The notes under the pieces were generated by a model. It did not search any database. It had not been told where the DNA came from and worked only from the letters and a program-made list of their open reading frames with translations. Source: Ruminiclostridium hungatei (GTDB lineage Bacteria > Bacillota > Clostridia > Acetivibrionales > DSM-1351). Taken from it: a DNA stretch of 64,000 bases. Position 1 is the stretch's first letter; every line of letters begins with the position of its first letter. Positions 36,120-46,439 of this stretch are shown one piece after another. Location: assembly GCF_002051585.1 (NCBI RefSeq), contig NZ_MZGX01000021.1:31919-95918 (forward strand), written 5' to 3'. A program made the position numbers and the translations under genes.

Positions 36120-36653
36120 TTAATACTCTATTCCTTTGCGGGAGGCTATCCCTCTTTCATAGGGATGCTTGACGGCTTTTATTTCCGAAACGTAGTCAGC
36201 GGCTTCCACCAGTACTTCCGGCGCATTCCTGCCTGTCAATACAAGCTCCACCCCTTCAGGTTTGCTTTTTATTAATTCCAGCACTGTTCCAACGGATAAA
36301 AAGTTCAGTGCCACCACTCCTATCAGCTCATCAAGTATTACAAGCTCATACTCTCCTGATTTTACAATTTCAGCTACCCCGCCGAACATCCTGGCAGCTT
36401 CCCTTGCTGCCTCCTCCAGCTCGGCCGGAGTCATGTTCCATGAAAATTTCCCGCTGGCAAAACCCCGCATGAACTTAAAGCCCGGTTCCAGCTTTTTTAA
36501 TATTTCAAGCTCCCCGGTATTCCTGCTTTTCAGGAACTGTACCAGCAGTACCCTCATTCCGTTTCCGCAGGCTCTTATTCCAAGCCCTACCGCCGCGGTG
36601 GTTTTTCCTTTCCCATCTCCGGTATATATGTGTACAAGACCTTTCTGGTTCAC
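36120..36653 (-). CDS. cobO: Corrinoid (cob(I)alamin) adenosyltransferase, CobO/BtuR type
   Basis: A 177-residue enzyme with GTG start after GGAGGG. The P-loop is GLVHIYTGDGKGKTTAAVGL; VQFLKSRNTGE, ELVILDELIG and LVLTGRNAPEVLVEAAD are CobO signatures. It makes adenosylcobalamin or adenosylcobyrinate. It lies next to a QueG-like Fe-S protein on the same strand; QueG enzymes use cobalamin, which may or may not be coincidence. Confidence 0.93.
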   Translation of the reverse strand: MNQKGLVHIYTGDGKGKTTAAVGLGIRACGNGMRVLLVQFLKSRNTGELEILKKLEPGFKFMRGFASGKFSWNMTPAELEEAAREAARMFGGVAEIVKSGEYELVILDELIGVVALNFLSVGTVLELIKSKPEGVELVLTGRNAPEVLVEAADYVSEIKAVKHPYERGIASRKGIEY

Positions 36654-36705
36654 GGCATACCCTCCTGTCCTACTAATAAATTACTCTTAAAAATCTCCTT
36701 CAAGC

Positions 36706-37401
36706 TCAGCCTTTATTGCCGGCGAGCCCTGCTGTGCACACTTTAACACAAATGCCGCATACGGAACCGCGGCCGATATGTTTAAAATGCCGGTTCATAT
36801 ACTCCGAACAGGCTTTTGCATCAACAACCTGTTCCCTTTCATCCCCCATATGCCATTCATTCCCTGTCAAAGCCAAGGCAGGGCAGGCTCTGACACATTT
36901 GTTGCAGGCGGAGCAGCGGCTTTGCAGCAGCTCATTTTCACAAGGCAGCGCCAGGTCGGTCAATACCGTTCCCAATCTCAGGCGGGGCCCGTATTCCTTA
37001 TGAATGAACAAGCCGTTTTTTCCTATCCAACCCAGGCCGGACTGAACCGCCCCGGTCTTGTGGGGAATAACCCCGCTAAATGGAACAGGTGCGGCGGGTA
37101 TACTCTGGGATGCTGCTATGGAGTAAGCTCTATGGCCCTTTTGACAGAGCAGCAGAACCGTTCTTAAGGCTATCTGGTCAATCAAGGCATTAACAGAGCG
37201 ATAGTGATTGAAATACGTAAAGGTTGGTTTGTCTTCAATCTCATCTATTATGGCATCCGAAAGCCTTATTCCAAAGGTTATGGCGTAAGGATACTGTTTC
37301 AGTTGCAGGGGCAGGTACTCCTCTATGCGGGAAAAGCCTGAAAAGGAACCTCCCAGGCTGCTTATAAGCGTTTTGATTTCTTCATGCAAATTGTCGTCCA
37401 C
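36706..37401 (-). CDS. QueG-like 4Fe-4S double-cluster protein (not a standard epoxyqueuosine reductase)
   Basis: 231 residues, shorter than QueG (usually over 300). It has the AGLGWIGKN-like motif SGLGWIGKNGLFI and eight Cys for two [4Fe-4S] clusters (CSACNKCVRACPALALTG and CGICVKVCTAG). The segment holding the catalytic Asp of QueG (VDTGPVLE) reads IPHKTGAVQ here. GTG start with GGAGG upstream. With queH present elsewhere, it probably reduces something else, perhaps with a corrinoid. Substrate unknown. Confidence 0.75.
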   Translation of the reverse strand: MDDNLHEEIKTLISSLGGSFSGFSRIEEYLPLQLKQYPYAITFGIRLSDAIIDEIEDKPTFTYFNHYRSVNALIDQIALRTVLLLCQKGHRAYSIAASQSIPAAPVPFSGVIPHKTGAVQSGLGWIGKNGLFIHKEYGPRLRLGTVLTDLALPCENELLQSRCSACNKCVRACPALALTGNEWHMGDEREQVVDAKACSEYMNRHFKHIGRGSVCGICVKVCTAGLAGNKG

Positions 37402-37621
37402 TTCCAACCTCCATTATTTGTAACGGCATATGTCCCCATATGTCCCTATGTATACTAAGAAAACTCCCATGAGCCGCAACTTATTCCCAAGGCTGGTAAT
37501 AAGTTGCGGCTCATGGTCTACTGTGTTATAATTAAACAATATTTTTTAAAGCAGCAAATATATTATAGCACAAAAGAAATACTGAATATTTACTATTTTT
37601 CAATCTGTTCAGGAGGTTTTT

Positions 37622-38155
37622 ATGAATTCCGTAGAGAGCAACAGAGAACTGGCCGAAAACAAACTCATATTACTCTATATTATAAATAATATGGAAGCCC
37701 CGGTTTCGAATCTTATTATAACTAAAGTAATACTTGAAAATAAATTAATGAATTACATCTTTTTGCAGCAGTACCTGGACGAGCTTTGTGACGGAAAGTT
37801 TCTGGAAAGACTGGATGTCGAAGATAAAAAATCCTACAGGATTTCCGCTGCGGGCAGACAGGGCCTGGACTATTTTATCTCCCTGATACCGGCCGGTACA
37901 AAATCCCGGATAGATGAGGCCTTGTCCGACTATAAGAAGCGCATCAAGAATGAGACAAGTGTTATAGCGGATTTTGTGGCAGTAAATGAAAATGAATACA
38001 TTACAACCCTGAAAATATGTGAGGGAAGTTTTACCTTTATTGATTTGAAGCTTACCGTGGGAAGCAGAAATGACGCCAGGAACATATGCAACAACTGGTC
38101 CATGAATTCAGCCGCCCTTTACAAGAAAATAATGTCTGAATTGACAGAAGACTGA
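37622..38155 (+). CDS. DUF4364 family protein
   Basis: 177 residues. The N-terminal region (NRELAENKLILLYIINNM, then LMNYIFLQQYLDELCDGKFLE) resembles a winged-helix DNA-binding fold, and the C-terminal half is an alpha/beta domain (TTLKICEGSFTFIDLKLTV). CAGGAGG precedes the ATG. The family is confined mostly to clostridia and may be regulatory; no target is known. Confidence 0.88.
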   Translation: MNSVESNRELAENKLILLYIINNMEAPVSNLIITKVILENKLMNYIFLQQYLDELCDGKFLERLDVEDKKSYRISAAGRQGLDYFISLIPAGTKSRIDEALSDYKKRIKNETSVIADFVAVNENEYITTLKICEGSFTFIDLKLTVGSRNDARNICNNWSMNSAALYKKIMSELTED

Positions 38156-38206
38156 TTCATACATTTACACGGCTGTACACCAACCTTGCATCCGCAGAAA
38201 CCGAAC

Positions 38207-38259
38207 CCGGCCCGTCACAGTAAAACTACCGCTGGCGGTATTCTTCTGTGACGGGCCGG
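38207..38259. terminator. Bidirectional hairpin between convergent genes
   Basis: A perfect 14-bp stem CCGGCCCGTCACAG/CTGTGACGGGCCGG with a 25-nt loop containing a second hairpin (ACCGC/GCGGT). It lies between convergent genes; no T tract follows on either side. Confidence 0.55.
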
Positions 38260-38267
38260 TCACTTGT

Positions 38268-38537
38268 TCATGTTATTTTAAGGCCGTGTTTCAGGCCGCG
38301 AACAAAGCATTCTTTTATGAGAATATCCATCTGATATCTCACTATATCCACACGAAGGCTGGCTATTTTCTTTTTGCCGTAGTCATCCTTCACATTCTGC
38401 AGATATATCTCACACAGCTTTAAAAATTCGTGGGTTTTGCTCACTCTCTGCAAAAGAGCCTTATCATTTATCTTTTTGATGTCTTCATTATCCAGATACT
38501 CGTATTTATATTCACTGAAATCAATACCTTCCTGCAT
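38268..38537 (-). CDS. Hypothetical helical protein
   Basis: 89 residues (MQEGIDFSEYKYEYLDNED...), probably all helical, with GGAGGT before the ATG. It has two Cys and no known motif. It is upstream of the bidirectional hairpin and downstream of yhbY on the same strand. Confidence 0.7.
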   Translation of the reverse strand: MQEGIDFSEYKYEYLDNEDIKKINDKALLQRVSKTHEFLKLCEIYLQNVKDDYGKKKIASLRVDIVRYQMDILIKECFVRGLKHGLKIT

Positions 38538-38644
38538 AACATACCTCCGGAAATAAACTAAATAGAAGTACTTATAGTATATTCACCAAAAAAGCGCTTC
38601 ATTCCCAGAATATGTATAAATCTGAATAATTGCTCCCAATATTT

Positions 38645-38935
38645 TTACGGCAAAGCTATTACAGGATTTTTCTCCGACTCCCTGTACAAAACAAACTTGC
38701 TTCCGATTACCTGGACCACCTGCGCCTGAGTGGCTTCCGCAAGCTCCTCGGCAACAAGCCTGGCGTCACATTCTGCATTTTTCAGCACGGTAGCCTTTAT
38801 GAGCTCCCTGGCCTCCAGAGCCTCCGAAAACTGCTTTATCATATTGTCATTAATACCTCCCTTTCCAACCTGAAAGATTGGCTGGAGATTGTTGGCCAAT
38901 GACCTGAGATAGCTTCTTTGCTTTCCTGTTAACAT
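38645..38935 (-). CDS. yhbY: CRM-domain RNA-binding protein YhbY
   Basis: A 96-residue protein that binds pre-50S particles. LTGKQRSYLRSLANNLQPIFQVGKGG is the conserved opening (seen in part), with GxxG-like GGIND and the VQVIGSKFVLYRES C-terminus. CGGAGG precedes the ATG. It follows obg in a translation/ribosome assembly cluster. Confidence 0.93.
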   Translation of the reverse strand: MLTGKQRSYLRSLANNLQPIFQVGKGGINDNMIKQFSEALEARELIKATVLKNAECDARLVAEELAEATQAQVVQVIGSKFVLYRESEKNPVIALP

Positions 38936-38973
38936 ATATCCTCCGTTTCAAGCACTGATAAAAAACCAGGTTT

Positions 38974-40269
<1,296 letters not shown>

Positions 40270-40404
40270 TTAATTGCTTTCTCTTTAACTGAGTTTATTA
40301 TACCCCGGTACCGGCATATTTAAAAATAAAATGCGCGCCTGTATTAAAAATCTCAGAAACTACTGAATACTAAATTTAAATAAACTTTTTGCAACACTTA
40401 AAAA

Positions 40405-40446
40405 AACATTAAAAAAGTAGAAAATGCATATCACATTTCCTACTTT
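40405..40446 (-). terminator. Terminator of the rplU-prp-rpmA operon
   Basis: On the minus strand AAAGTAGGAAATG/CATTTTCTACTTT with a 7-nt loop followed by TTTAATGTTTTTTT. It separates rpmA from obgE. Confidence 0.8.
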
Positions 40447-40472
40447 AATAACTTATTTAATGCGATAAATTT

Positions 40473-40751
40473 TTACTCGGCAACAATCATAACCTGTTTC
40501 TTGTCTCTGCCAAGTCTTGCGAACTTAACCTTTCCATCCTTCAGAGCAAACAAGGTATCGTCGGAACCTATCCCTACGTTTACGCCGGGATGAATCTTTG
40601 TACCTCTTTGACGAACAAGAATGTTACCGGCCAAAACGAACTGACCGTCGGCTCTCTTGACACCAAGTCTTTTAGCCGCACTGTCACGGCCGTTTCTTGA
40701 ACTACCAACACCTTTTTTATGAGCAAAAAGCTGTAAATTAATCTTTAACAT
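40473..40751 (-). CDS. rpmA: 50S ribosomal protein L27
   Basis: 92 residues, with the Firmicutes N-terminal extension [18 protein letters not shown] that the Prp protease removes before the [22 protein letters not shown] and the [13 protein letters not shown] segments are family signatures. GGAGG precedes the ATG, 4 nt after the prp stop. Confidence 0.98.
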   Translation of the reverse strand: MLKINLQLFAHKKGVGSSRNGRDSAAKRLGVKRADGQFVLAGNILVRQRGTKIHPGVNVGIGSDDTLFALKDGKVKFARLGRDKKQVMIVAE

Positions 40752-40755
40752 GAGA

Positions 40756-41091
40756 TTACACCTCCTCATCCATTACCTTTACATGTTTGGGGTAAGCAAG
40801 TTCTATCTGCTTGAAACCTATTCCTGCAGCAGCCATAATTATTCCGGCATCATGCTTCAGTTCAGGCGACATATGAACATCTATGGAGCATGTCAAAAAA
40901 CCATGTCTCTCTTCAAAAAAGTCCTTTATACCAATCAGGTCTTCAAGAGCTCCGGCGGCGGTATACGCAACAGCAGAAACCGCTGCACACACTATATCCC
41001 TGCCTTCTCTTGCATAGCCTGCATGTCCTTTTACGACAAACTTTTTAATAATTCCTGTCTTATCCCTGCATATATTTACATTAACCATCAA
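40756..41091 (-). CDS. prp: Ribosomal-processing cysteine protease Prp
   Basis: A 111-residue protease that trims L27. The catalytic His in GHAGYA and Cys in [10 protein letters not shown] are visible. It lies between rplU and rpmA, as in all genomes with the L27 extension. Confidence 0.95.
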   Translation of the reverse strand: MMVNVNICRDKTGIIKKFVVKGHAGYAREGRDIVCAAVSAVAYTAAGALEDLIGIKDFFEERHGFLTCSIDVHMSPELKHDAGIIMAAAGIGFKQIELAYPKHVKVMDEEV

Positions 41092-41101
41092 TCATTAACC
41101 C

Positions 41102-41413
41102 TTACGCATTGATCTTTTCAATCTGAACTTTTGTGTAAGGCTGTCTGTGACCTTGCTTGTTTCTGTAGTTCTTCTTGGCCTTGTATTTGAAAACTATGAT
41201 CTTTTCACCTTTACCATGGCTGAGAACCTTACCGCTAACAGTAGCAGCATCCAAAACAGGAGCGCCAAAGCTAACATTGCCATCCTTTGATACGGCAAGC
41301 ACCTTATCGAAAGTAACGGCAGAACCTTCGTCAGCAGCGAGCTTTTCTATGAAAACTACATCGCCTTCCTGAACTTTATACTGTTTTCCACCAGTCATTA
41401 TTATAGCGTACAT
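41102..41413 (-). CDS. rplU: 50S ribosomal protein L21
   Basis: 103 residues with [18 protein letters not shown] and [18 protein letters not shown] C-terminus ([17 protein letters not shown]). Normal length. Preceded by a structured leader. Confidence 0.98.
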   Translation of the reverse strand: MYAIIMTGGKQYKVQEGDVVFIEKLAADEGSAVTFDKVLAVSKDGNVSFGAPVLDAATVSGKVLSHGKGEKIIVFKYKAKKNYRNKQGHRQPYTKVQIEKINA

Positions 41414-41414
41414 G

Positions 41415-41640
41415 ATACACCTCCTACTAACAGTCTCGCCGACCTGAATGACGTATACACATGAATGACATGTTCATCACAGGCAATAACATTATTAAAA
41501 CCAACTTAAACCCAAAACTTGCCTCACCACTTATGGAAGCGAGGCACATTTTTATTGGCTCGTTATATTTGAAAAGCCTTGGCCGAGCGGCTACCGATAT
41601 ATTTTAGCACAGTGCGCATACCTTGTCAATGTTCTGATTT
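41415..41640 (-). ncRNA. Probable L21 leader RNA
   Basis: The 230-nt leader of rplU contains hairpins TGCCTC/GAGGCA (41520-41546) and an AGCCGCTCGGCC.. segment (about 41567-41590). Position before rplU-prp-rpmA fits the known Firmicutes L21 leader, an autoregulatory element. I judge it by position and structure, not by a covariance match. Confidence 0.5.
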
Positions 41641-41660
41641 GGCACAAATGCAAAAGTACT

Positions 41661-42953
41661 TCATTTAGATTTACCACTGCCGGATAAGCCTGAATCCGAT
41701 ATGTTTATTTTGCCTGTGCCCTCACAATGGGGGCAGTCACACTTCATAACCGTAGCCAGCTCCTGTCTGATCTTTTTCCGGGTCATCTCCACCAGTCCGA
41801 GTGCAGTCATACCCAGAACTATTGTTTTTGTCCTGTCGCTCTTCAAGCTCTGCTTTAAAGAATCCAGCACCATCTGCTGATGTTCGGCATCGTTCATATC
41901 TATGAAATCAATTATGACTATCCCGCCTATATCCCTCAGTCTGAGCTGTTTTGCAATTTCCTTGGTCGCCTCGATGTTTGTCTTTAAAACTGTCTCCTCA
42001 AGGCTGTTATCTCCCACAAACTTTCCGGTATTCACATCTATTACAGTAAGAGCCTCGGTCTTGTCAATAATGATGTAACCGCCGCATTTAAGCCATACCT
42101 TCCTTGACAGGGCCCTGTCGATTTTGGTTTCTATCTGGTAATAGTCAAAAATTTCATAATCCTTCTGAAACAGCTCAACCCTGTTTTTCAAAACCGGGGA
42201 AATCATTTCCACCAGCTCAAGTACTTTAAAGTATTCCTTTTCGTCATTTATAATAAACTTGTCAATATTCCAGGTAAACAAGTCCCTTACAGACCTGTAT
42301 ATGAGGTTTATGTCCTTATGAATGCACCGGGGAACCGGGCCGCTGCTTTCAGCCTGATTTATCCTGGCCCAGAGCCGGGTCAAAAAGGAAACATCCTCAA
42401 TAAAATCCGACTCCTCCTTGCCCTCGGACACAGTTCTTACAATAAGCCCCATGTTCTCAGGCTTAAGCTTTTCAGCTATCTTTTTCAGCTTCTGCCTTTC
42501 GCCGTCATTTTCTATCCTGCGTGAAATCCCGATATAATCCGCATTTGGCAGAAGCACCAGGTTGCGGCCTGGAAGGGTAATGTGCGTAGAAACCCTGGGC
42601 CCCTTTGTACCGATAGGTTCCTTGATGACCTGTACGGTTATTTCCTGACCTACTTTCAGTATGTCCGAAATATTATATTCGGCATAATCCCGGTAGACCT
42701 CTATCTCGTCATCCGAATATTCCTTCTGCGGTATGGCATCTCCCACATACAGAAATGCATTTTTTTCATACCCTATATCAATAAATGCAGCCTGCATGCC
42801 CGGTAAAACACTGCTTACCTTACCACGGTATATATTTCCTACAAGCCCCTGGTGACATGTTCTTTCAATATGGATTTCAGCAAGTTCCTTATCCTCAAGG
42901 ATTCCAACCCTGATTTCACTGGCGTTGACATCTACAATTATTTCGTTAATCAT
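41661..42953 (-). CDS. rng: Ribonuclease E/G family endoribonuclease
   Basis: A 430-residue RNase G-type enzyme. An S1 domain lies at about 33-120 (GLVGNIYRGKVSSVLPGMQAA). The DNase I-like catalytic site includes VIDVNTGKFVG and GGIVIIDFIDM, and the Zn-link Cys are in CDCPHCEGTG. No C-terminal scaffold domain. It lies just downstream of the radical SAM pair and upstream of rplU. Confidence 0.94.
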   Translation of the reverse strand: MINEIIVDVNASEIRVGILEDKELAEIHIERTCHQGLVGNIYRGKVSSVLPGMQAAFIDIGYEKNAFLYVGDAIPQKEYSDDEIEVYRDYAEYNISDILKVGQEITVQVIKEPIGTKGPRVSTHITLPGRNLVLLPNADYIGISRRIENDGERQKLKKIAEKLKPENMGLIVRTVSEGKEESDFIEDVSFLTRLWARINQAESSGPVPRCIHKDINLIYRSVRDLFTWNIDKFIINDEKEYFKVLELVEMISPVLKNRVELFQKDYEIFDYYQIETKIDRALSRKVWLKCGGYIIIDKTEALTVIDVNTGKFVGDNSLEETVLKTNIEATKEIAKQLRLRDIGGIVIIDFIDMNDAEHQQMVLDSLKQSLKSDRTKTIVLGMTALGLVEMTRKKIRQELATVMKCDCPHCEGTGKINISDSGLSGSGKSK

Positions 42954-43035
42954 TTAAATCTCCGTTCCTGTGTGGAATTAGCGCCCTACACGTTTATCTG
43001 TTTCCAGCGTGTTCAGGCCTGATCTGCAAAAAGCA

Positions 43036-43746
43036 TTACAGAACCCTTGCATCCATCGGTTCCAGCAGTTCCTCTCCGGACCTGACATATAGTTTTGACC
43101 TGTGGATTCTGTCTATTTCATAATCTGTTTCCAGTATACCCAATAAGGATTCCACCAGCAGCTCTGGCTTAAGATTGGCTTTGCTGCCGGCACTGACCAG
43201 CATGGAAAGCCTGATTATGTTCAAGCCCCCGCATGGCTGCAGCGCAAAATCCAAATCAAAAATCATGTTCCTTATGTCTGTATCCTTAACTCCACTTTTG
43301 GTCTTCTTTTTAACTATTATTTCCTTCTGTGAAAGATACCTGCCTATACAGTCCTTCAGGCGCCTCTCCGTGCAATCAGTGCCTGCACCCGCTACAACCG
43401 TATATTCAGAGGCAGCTATGGTCGCCATTATATTTTGCTTTGTCTGCCTGGCCCTTGCGGCTAATACCTCCAGACCCGCCGGCAACTGAGAATTCAGCCT
43501 GTTCATAAATTCGTCCATTGACAGGCTGTCGTCTGTAATTTCAAAATCTCCATATTCAGCTTCACTGGTAACTCCTACGCTGAGCGGCAGTCCGAACACC
43601 ATCCCGGGATGCGGATTAAAGCCCTGTGAATACGCAATGGGAAGCCGTGCCCTCCTTATTGCCCGTTCAAATACCTTCATCAGGTCCAGGTGCGAAATGA
43701 ATTTAACTTCTTCACCACGTCTGAACTTAACACGAATATTAACCAA
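43036..43746 (-). CDS. TIGR03936 (DUF2344) radical-SAM-associated protein
   Basis: 236 residues with TTG start after GGAGG. The opening IRVKFRRGEEVKFISHLDLMKVFERAIRRA and YSQGFNPHPGMVFGLPLSVG are family hallmarks (quoted in part). In many Firmicutes it lies next to, or is fused with, the B12-binding radical SAM protein encoded upstream. Role unknown, probably RNA or ribosome related. Confidence 0.92.
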   Translation of the reverse strand: MVNIRVKFRRGEEVKFISHLDLMKVFERAIRRARLPIAYSQGFNPHPGMVFGLPLSVGVTSEAEYGDFEITDDSLSMDEFMNRLNSQLPAGLEVLAARARQTKQNIMATIAASEYTVVAGAGTDCTERRLKDCIGRYLSQKEIIVKKKTKSGVKDTDIRNMIFDLDFALQPCGGLNIIRLSMLVSAGSKANLKPELLVESLLGILETDYEIDRIHRSKLYVRSGEELLEPMDARVL

Positions 43747-43794
43747 ACCAAACCTCCAAACTGCACGCTATGCATGCAATAAATGAATTCCCTT

Positions 43795-45642
43795 TCAAGC
43801 CTGTTTTTCACAAATACCGCTTTTGAAACCGGCTGCACCACACCCTCCGCAGTACACACTGCAGTTGGGCGTTACCTTGCCCTCCACGGCCTTTTTATTC
43901 TCATTTATAAGGTACTTCTTGGAAACTCCCACATCTATGTGATCCCAGGGGAATATTTCATCATATTCCCTTTTGCGGGTAACATAGAAATACGGGTCAA
44001 CTCCGCATTCTTCAAAAGCCTTCATCCAGACATCATAGTTGAAATGCTCACCCCAGCCGTCAAACCTGCAGCCCATCTGCCAGGCTCTGATCAATACCTT
44101 GCAGACCCTGCGGTCACCCCTGGCAAATACTGCTTCCATAAAGCTGAGTTTATTCTCATGATAATTATAAGTTATCTGCTTTGAACGAATCCTGTCTTTG
44201 AGATGCATCTGCTTTTCATGGACATTTGCTATGCCGTCCTGTGCTTCCCATTGAAAAGGAGTAAAAGCCTTTGGCACAAAGGTAGCCGTACTTACCGTCA
44301 CATTGAGGCCTTTTCCCTTCCTGTCCCTGGGAACATTCCTGTATACGTCCACAACCTTGTATGCCAGATCAGCTATTCCCTCAACATCCTCAAGGGTCTC
44401 GGTGGGCAAGCCCAGCATAAAATACAGCTTTACACCGTTCCAGCCGCCGTTGAAGGCAAGGGAAACAGCCTTCAGCAGGTCCTCTTCGGCCACGCCCTTG
44501 TTTATCACATCCCTCAGTCTCTGAGTTCCCGCCTCGGGAGCAAAGGTAAGGCCGCTCTTCCTCACCTTCTGAGCCTTTTCCATCAAATCCAGGGAAAAAG
44601 AGTCTATTCTCAAAGAGGGCAGAGACAGGTTGACCTTTCTCTCTTCCATATCCTCCAAGAGCCCTGTGGTCAATGGCTCCAATCCGGTATAATCGCTGGT
44701 GCTCAAGGATGTAAGGGATATTTCTTCATACCCGGTACTCTCCTCCAGCTTTTTTGCAAGTTCCAGCAATCTTTCAGGACTTTTCTCCCTTACAGGCCGG
44801 TATATAAAACCTGCCTGGCAGAAACGGCAGCCCCTGGTACACCCTCTGAATATTTCAAGCATTATCCTGTCATGGACTATATCCGTATATGGAACAACAA
44901 TCTTTTCAGGAAAGTATGCATCATCCATATCCTTGATAATACGCTTTCTGATGCTGAGAGGGTATTGCGGTTTCAGAGGAATCAGCTCTTTTATGGTGCC
45001 GTCCTCATTATAATCAAATTTATAAAATGAAGGAACATATATCCCTTCCAGTTTCGCTATCTCCTCAAGAAATTCCAGTCTTGTCCTGCCAGTTCCCTTC
45101 CACTGTCCGTACACATCCATTACTTCGTTAATTATTTCCTCACCCTCACCCATCATGAAGAAATCAACAATATCTGCAAGGGGCTCGGGATTATATGCAC
45201 AGGGCCCTCCGGCGCACACAAAGGGGGCTCCCTGCACTCTCTCCTCAGAAAGTATGGGAATGCCGGCAAGATCCAGCATATTTACTATATTGGAAAAACT
45301 CATCTCATATTGAAGGGTAAAGCCTGCAAAATCAAAGTTTTTTATTGGGTCCTTGGTTTCAAGCGCATACAGGGGAATATTATTTTCCCTCATTTTGCCC
45401 TCCATGTCAGTCCACGGAGCAAAAACCCTTTCACAATAACAGTCTGACCGTTCATTCAAAAGGTGGTACAGTATTTTCATTCCCAGGTGTGACATTCCTA
45501 TTTCATAGGTATCCGGGAAGCAAAAGGCAAATCTTATATTTATACTTTCAGGATCTTTTATTACACTATTCCATTCATTACCCGTATATCTTGACGGCTT
45601 TTCAACACTTTTCAGCAGGCCGTCCGAAATCTTTATCCCCAT
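43795..45642 (-). CDS. TIGR03960 B12-binding radical SAM protein
   Basis: 615 residues: N-terminal cobalamin-binding-like domain (about 30-180), then a radical SAM domain with CTRGCRFCQAG, and a C-terminal Cys cluster (CSVYCGGCGAAG). It is followed by its TIGR03936 partner and rng. Substrate is not established in the family. Confidence 0.93.
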   Translation of the reverse strand: MGIKISDGLLKSVEKPSRYTGNEWNSVIKDPESINIRFAFCFPDTYEIGMSHLGMKILYHLLNERSDCYCERVFAPWTDMEGKMRENNIPLYALETKDPIKNFDFAGFTLQYEMSFSNIVNMLDLAGIPILSEERVQGAPFVCAGGPCAYNPEPLADIVDFFMMGEGEEIINEVMDVYGQWKGTGRTRLEFLEEIAKLEGIYVPSFYKFDYNEDGTIKELIPLKPQYPLSIRKRIIKDMDDAYFPEKIVVPYTDIVHDRIMLEIFRGCTRGCRFCQAGFIYRPVREKSPERLLELAKKLEESTGYEEISLTSLSTSDYTGLEPLTTGLLEDMEERKVNLSLPSLRIDSFSLDLMEKAQKVRKSGLTFAPEAGTQRLRDVINKGVAEEDLLKAVSLAFNGGWNGVKLYFMLGLPTETLEDVEGIADLAYKVVDVYRNVPRDRKGKGLNVTVSTATFVPKAFTPFQWEAQDGIANVHEKQMHLKDRIRSKQITYNYHENKLSFMEAVFARGDRRVCKVLIRAWQMGCRFDGWGEHFNYDVWMKAFEECGVDPYFYVTRKREYDEIFPWDHIDVGVSKKYLINENKKAVEGKVTPNCSVYCGGCGAAGFKSGICEKQA

Positions 45643-45859
45643 TTATAAGCTCCATTTCTCATTTTTTGGAACCGGGCAAATAGCACTCCCATTAATTCCA
45701 GGAATCAATCCTCTTTGTTACGGCTTAACAAAAAGCCAAAAAAAAAGAACAGTATCAATTCTTTTGTAGTCATATACCAGCCGTTTTCAAAATTTATTAT
45801 AACAGAACAATGGCAATATGATAATATATTTTGTTTTAATATTTGCTCATACGTATGTA

Positions 45860-45888
45860 ATTATCATCTTATTTTAATAGTATGTCAA
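45860..45888 (-). promoter_or_regulatory. Promoter of the TIGR03960-TIGR03936-rng unit
   Basis: On the minus strand TTGACA (45883-45888) and GATAAT (45860-45865) with exactly 17 nt between; start point about 210 nt before the coding region. Confidence 0.65.
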
Positions 45889-45913
45889 GAAAAATGCATA
45901 AAGCGCAAAATCA

Positions 45914-45937
45914 GACCGGCAGCTTGTGCCGCCGGTC
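45914..45937 (-). terminator. Terminator of the pyrimidine-degradation operon
   Basis: On the minus strand GACCGGC/GCCGGTC with a nested GGC/GCT pairing, followed by TGATTTTGC. Confidence 0.6.
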
Positions 45938-46009
45938 CATTTATGTGAGTTTGATCTTACTGGCTTAAATTTCATGGCTGGAATCTCTGACGCCCCTCTT
46001 ATTCCGCCC

Positions 46010-46426
46010 TTAGACCTCAGTGGGATGATAGCAGTTCCTCAACAGATTCCAGACTTCTTCAACTGATACAACATACCTCTTGTCACAGGTTCTGCTGCCA
46101 TTTTCAAAGACAAGCAGAAATTCCTCCTGCCAGTCGAACAACCCGATACGCCTGCCGGGATACTCTTCTGCCATTTCTTCCTGAAATATTTCCCTGAGCC
46201 TGTCATTATCATGGACATAGCCGTATATATACATCATCCCGCTGTAAAAGGCAGGCAGCACGGTCCTGAAAAAGGTGGAATCCTTTGAAAACTCTATTAC
46301 TACGCTTATTTCCCGTATTCCGCGGGGAATCTCCCGCAATTCCGGCAATATTGTACGAAAATGCCTTGAAGGAATATAATCGCTCAGTGTTAATGCCGGT
46401 ATGTCTCTGTGATTAAACCTTATCAT
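46010..46426 (-). CDS. Hypothetical protein, last gene of the pyrimidine operon
   Basis: 138 residues starting MIRFNHRDIPALTL after AAGGTGGGG. Mixed alpha/beta with an aromatic-rich middle (FYSGMMYIYGYVHDND) and two Cys near the end. No family recognised. It lies 13 nt after the alcohol dehydrogenase gene, so it is probably expressed with the pathway. Confidence 0.65.
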   Translation of the reverse strand: MIRFNHRDIPALTLSDYIPSRHFRTILPELREIPRGIREISVVIEFSKDSTFFRTVLPAFYSGMMYIYGYVHDNDRLREIFQEEMAEEYPGRRIGLFDWQEEFLLVFENGSRTCDKRYVVSVEEVWNLLRNCYHPTEV

Positions 46427-46439
46427 AGAACCCCACCTT

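Larger units (their letters stand above)
45643..46009. other. 367-nt region with promoter and terminator
   Basis: Contains the promoter of the radical SAM gene and the terminator of the pyrimidine operon, both listed; the middle is AT-rich without an ORF. Confidence 0.5.

Noticed and set aside
44203..45030. 275-codon plus-strand ORF opposite the radical SAM gene
   Set aside because: Antisense to a clearly conserved radical SAM protein; composition and lack of a ribosome site indicate chance.
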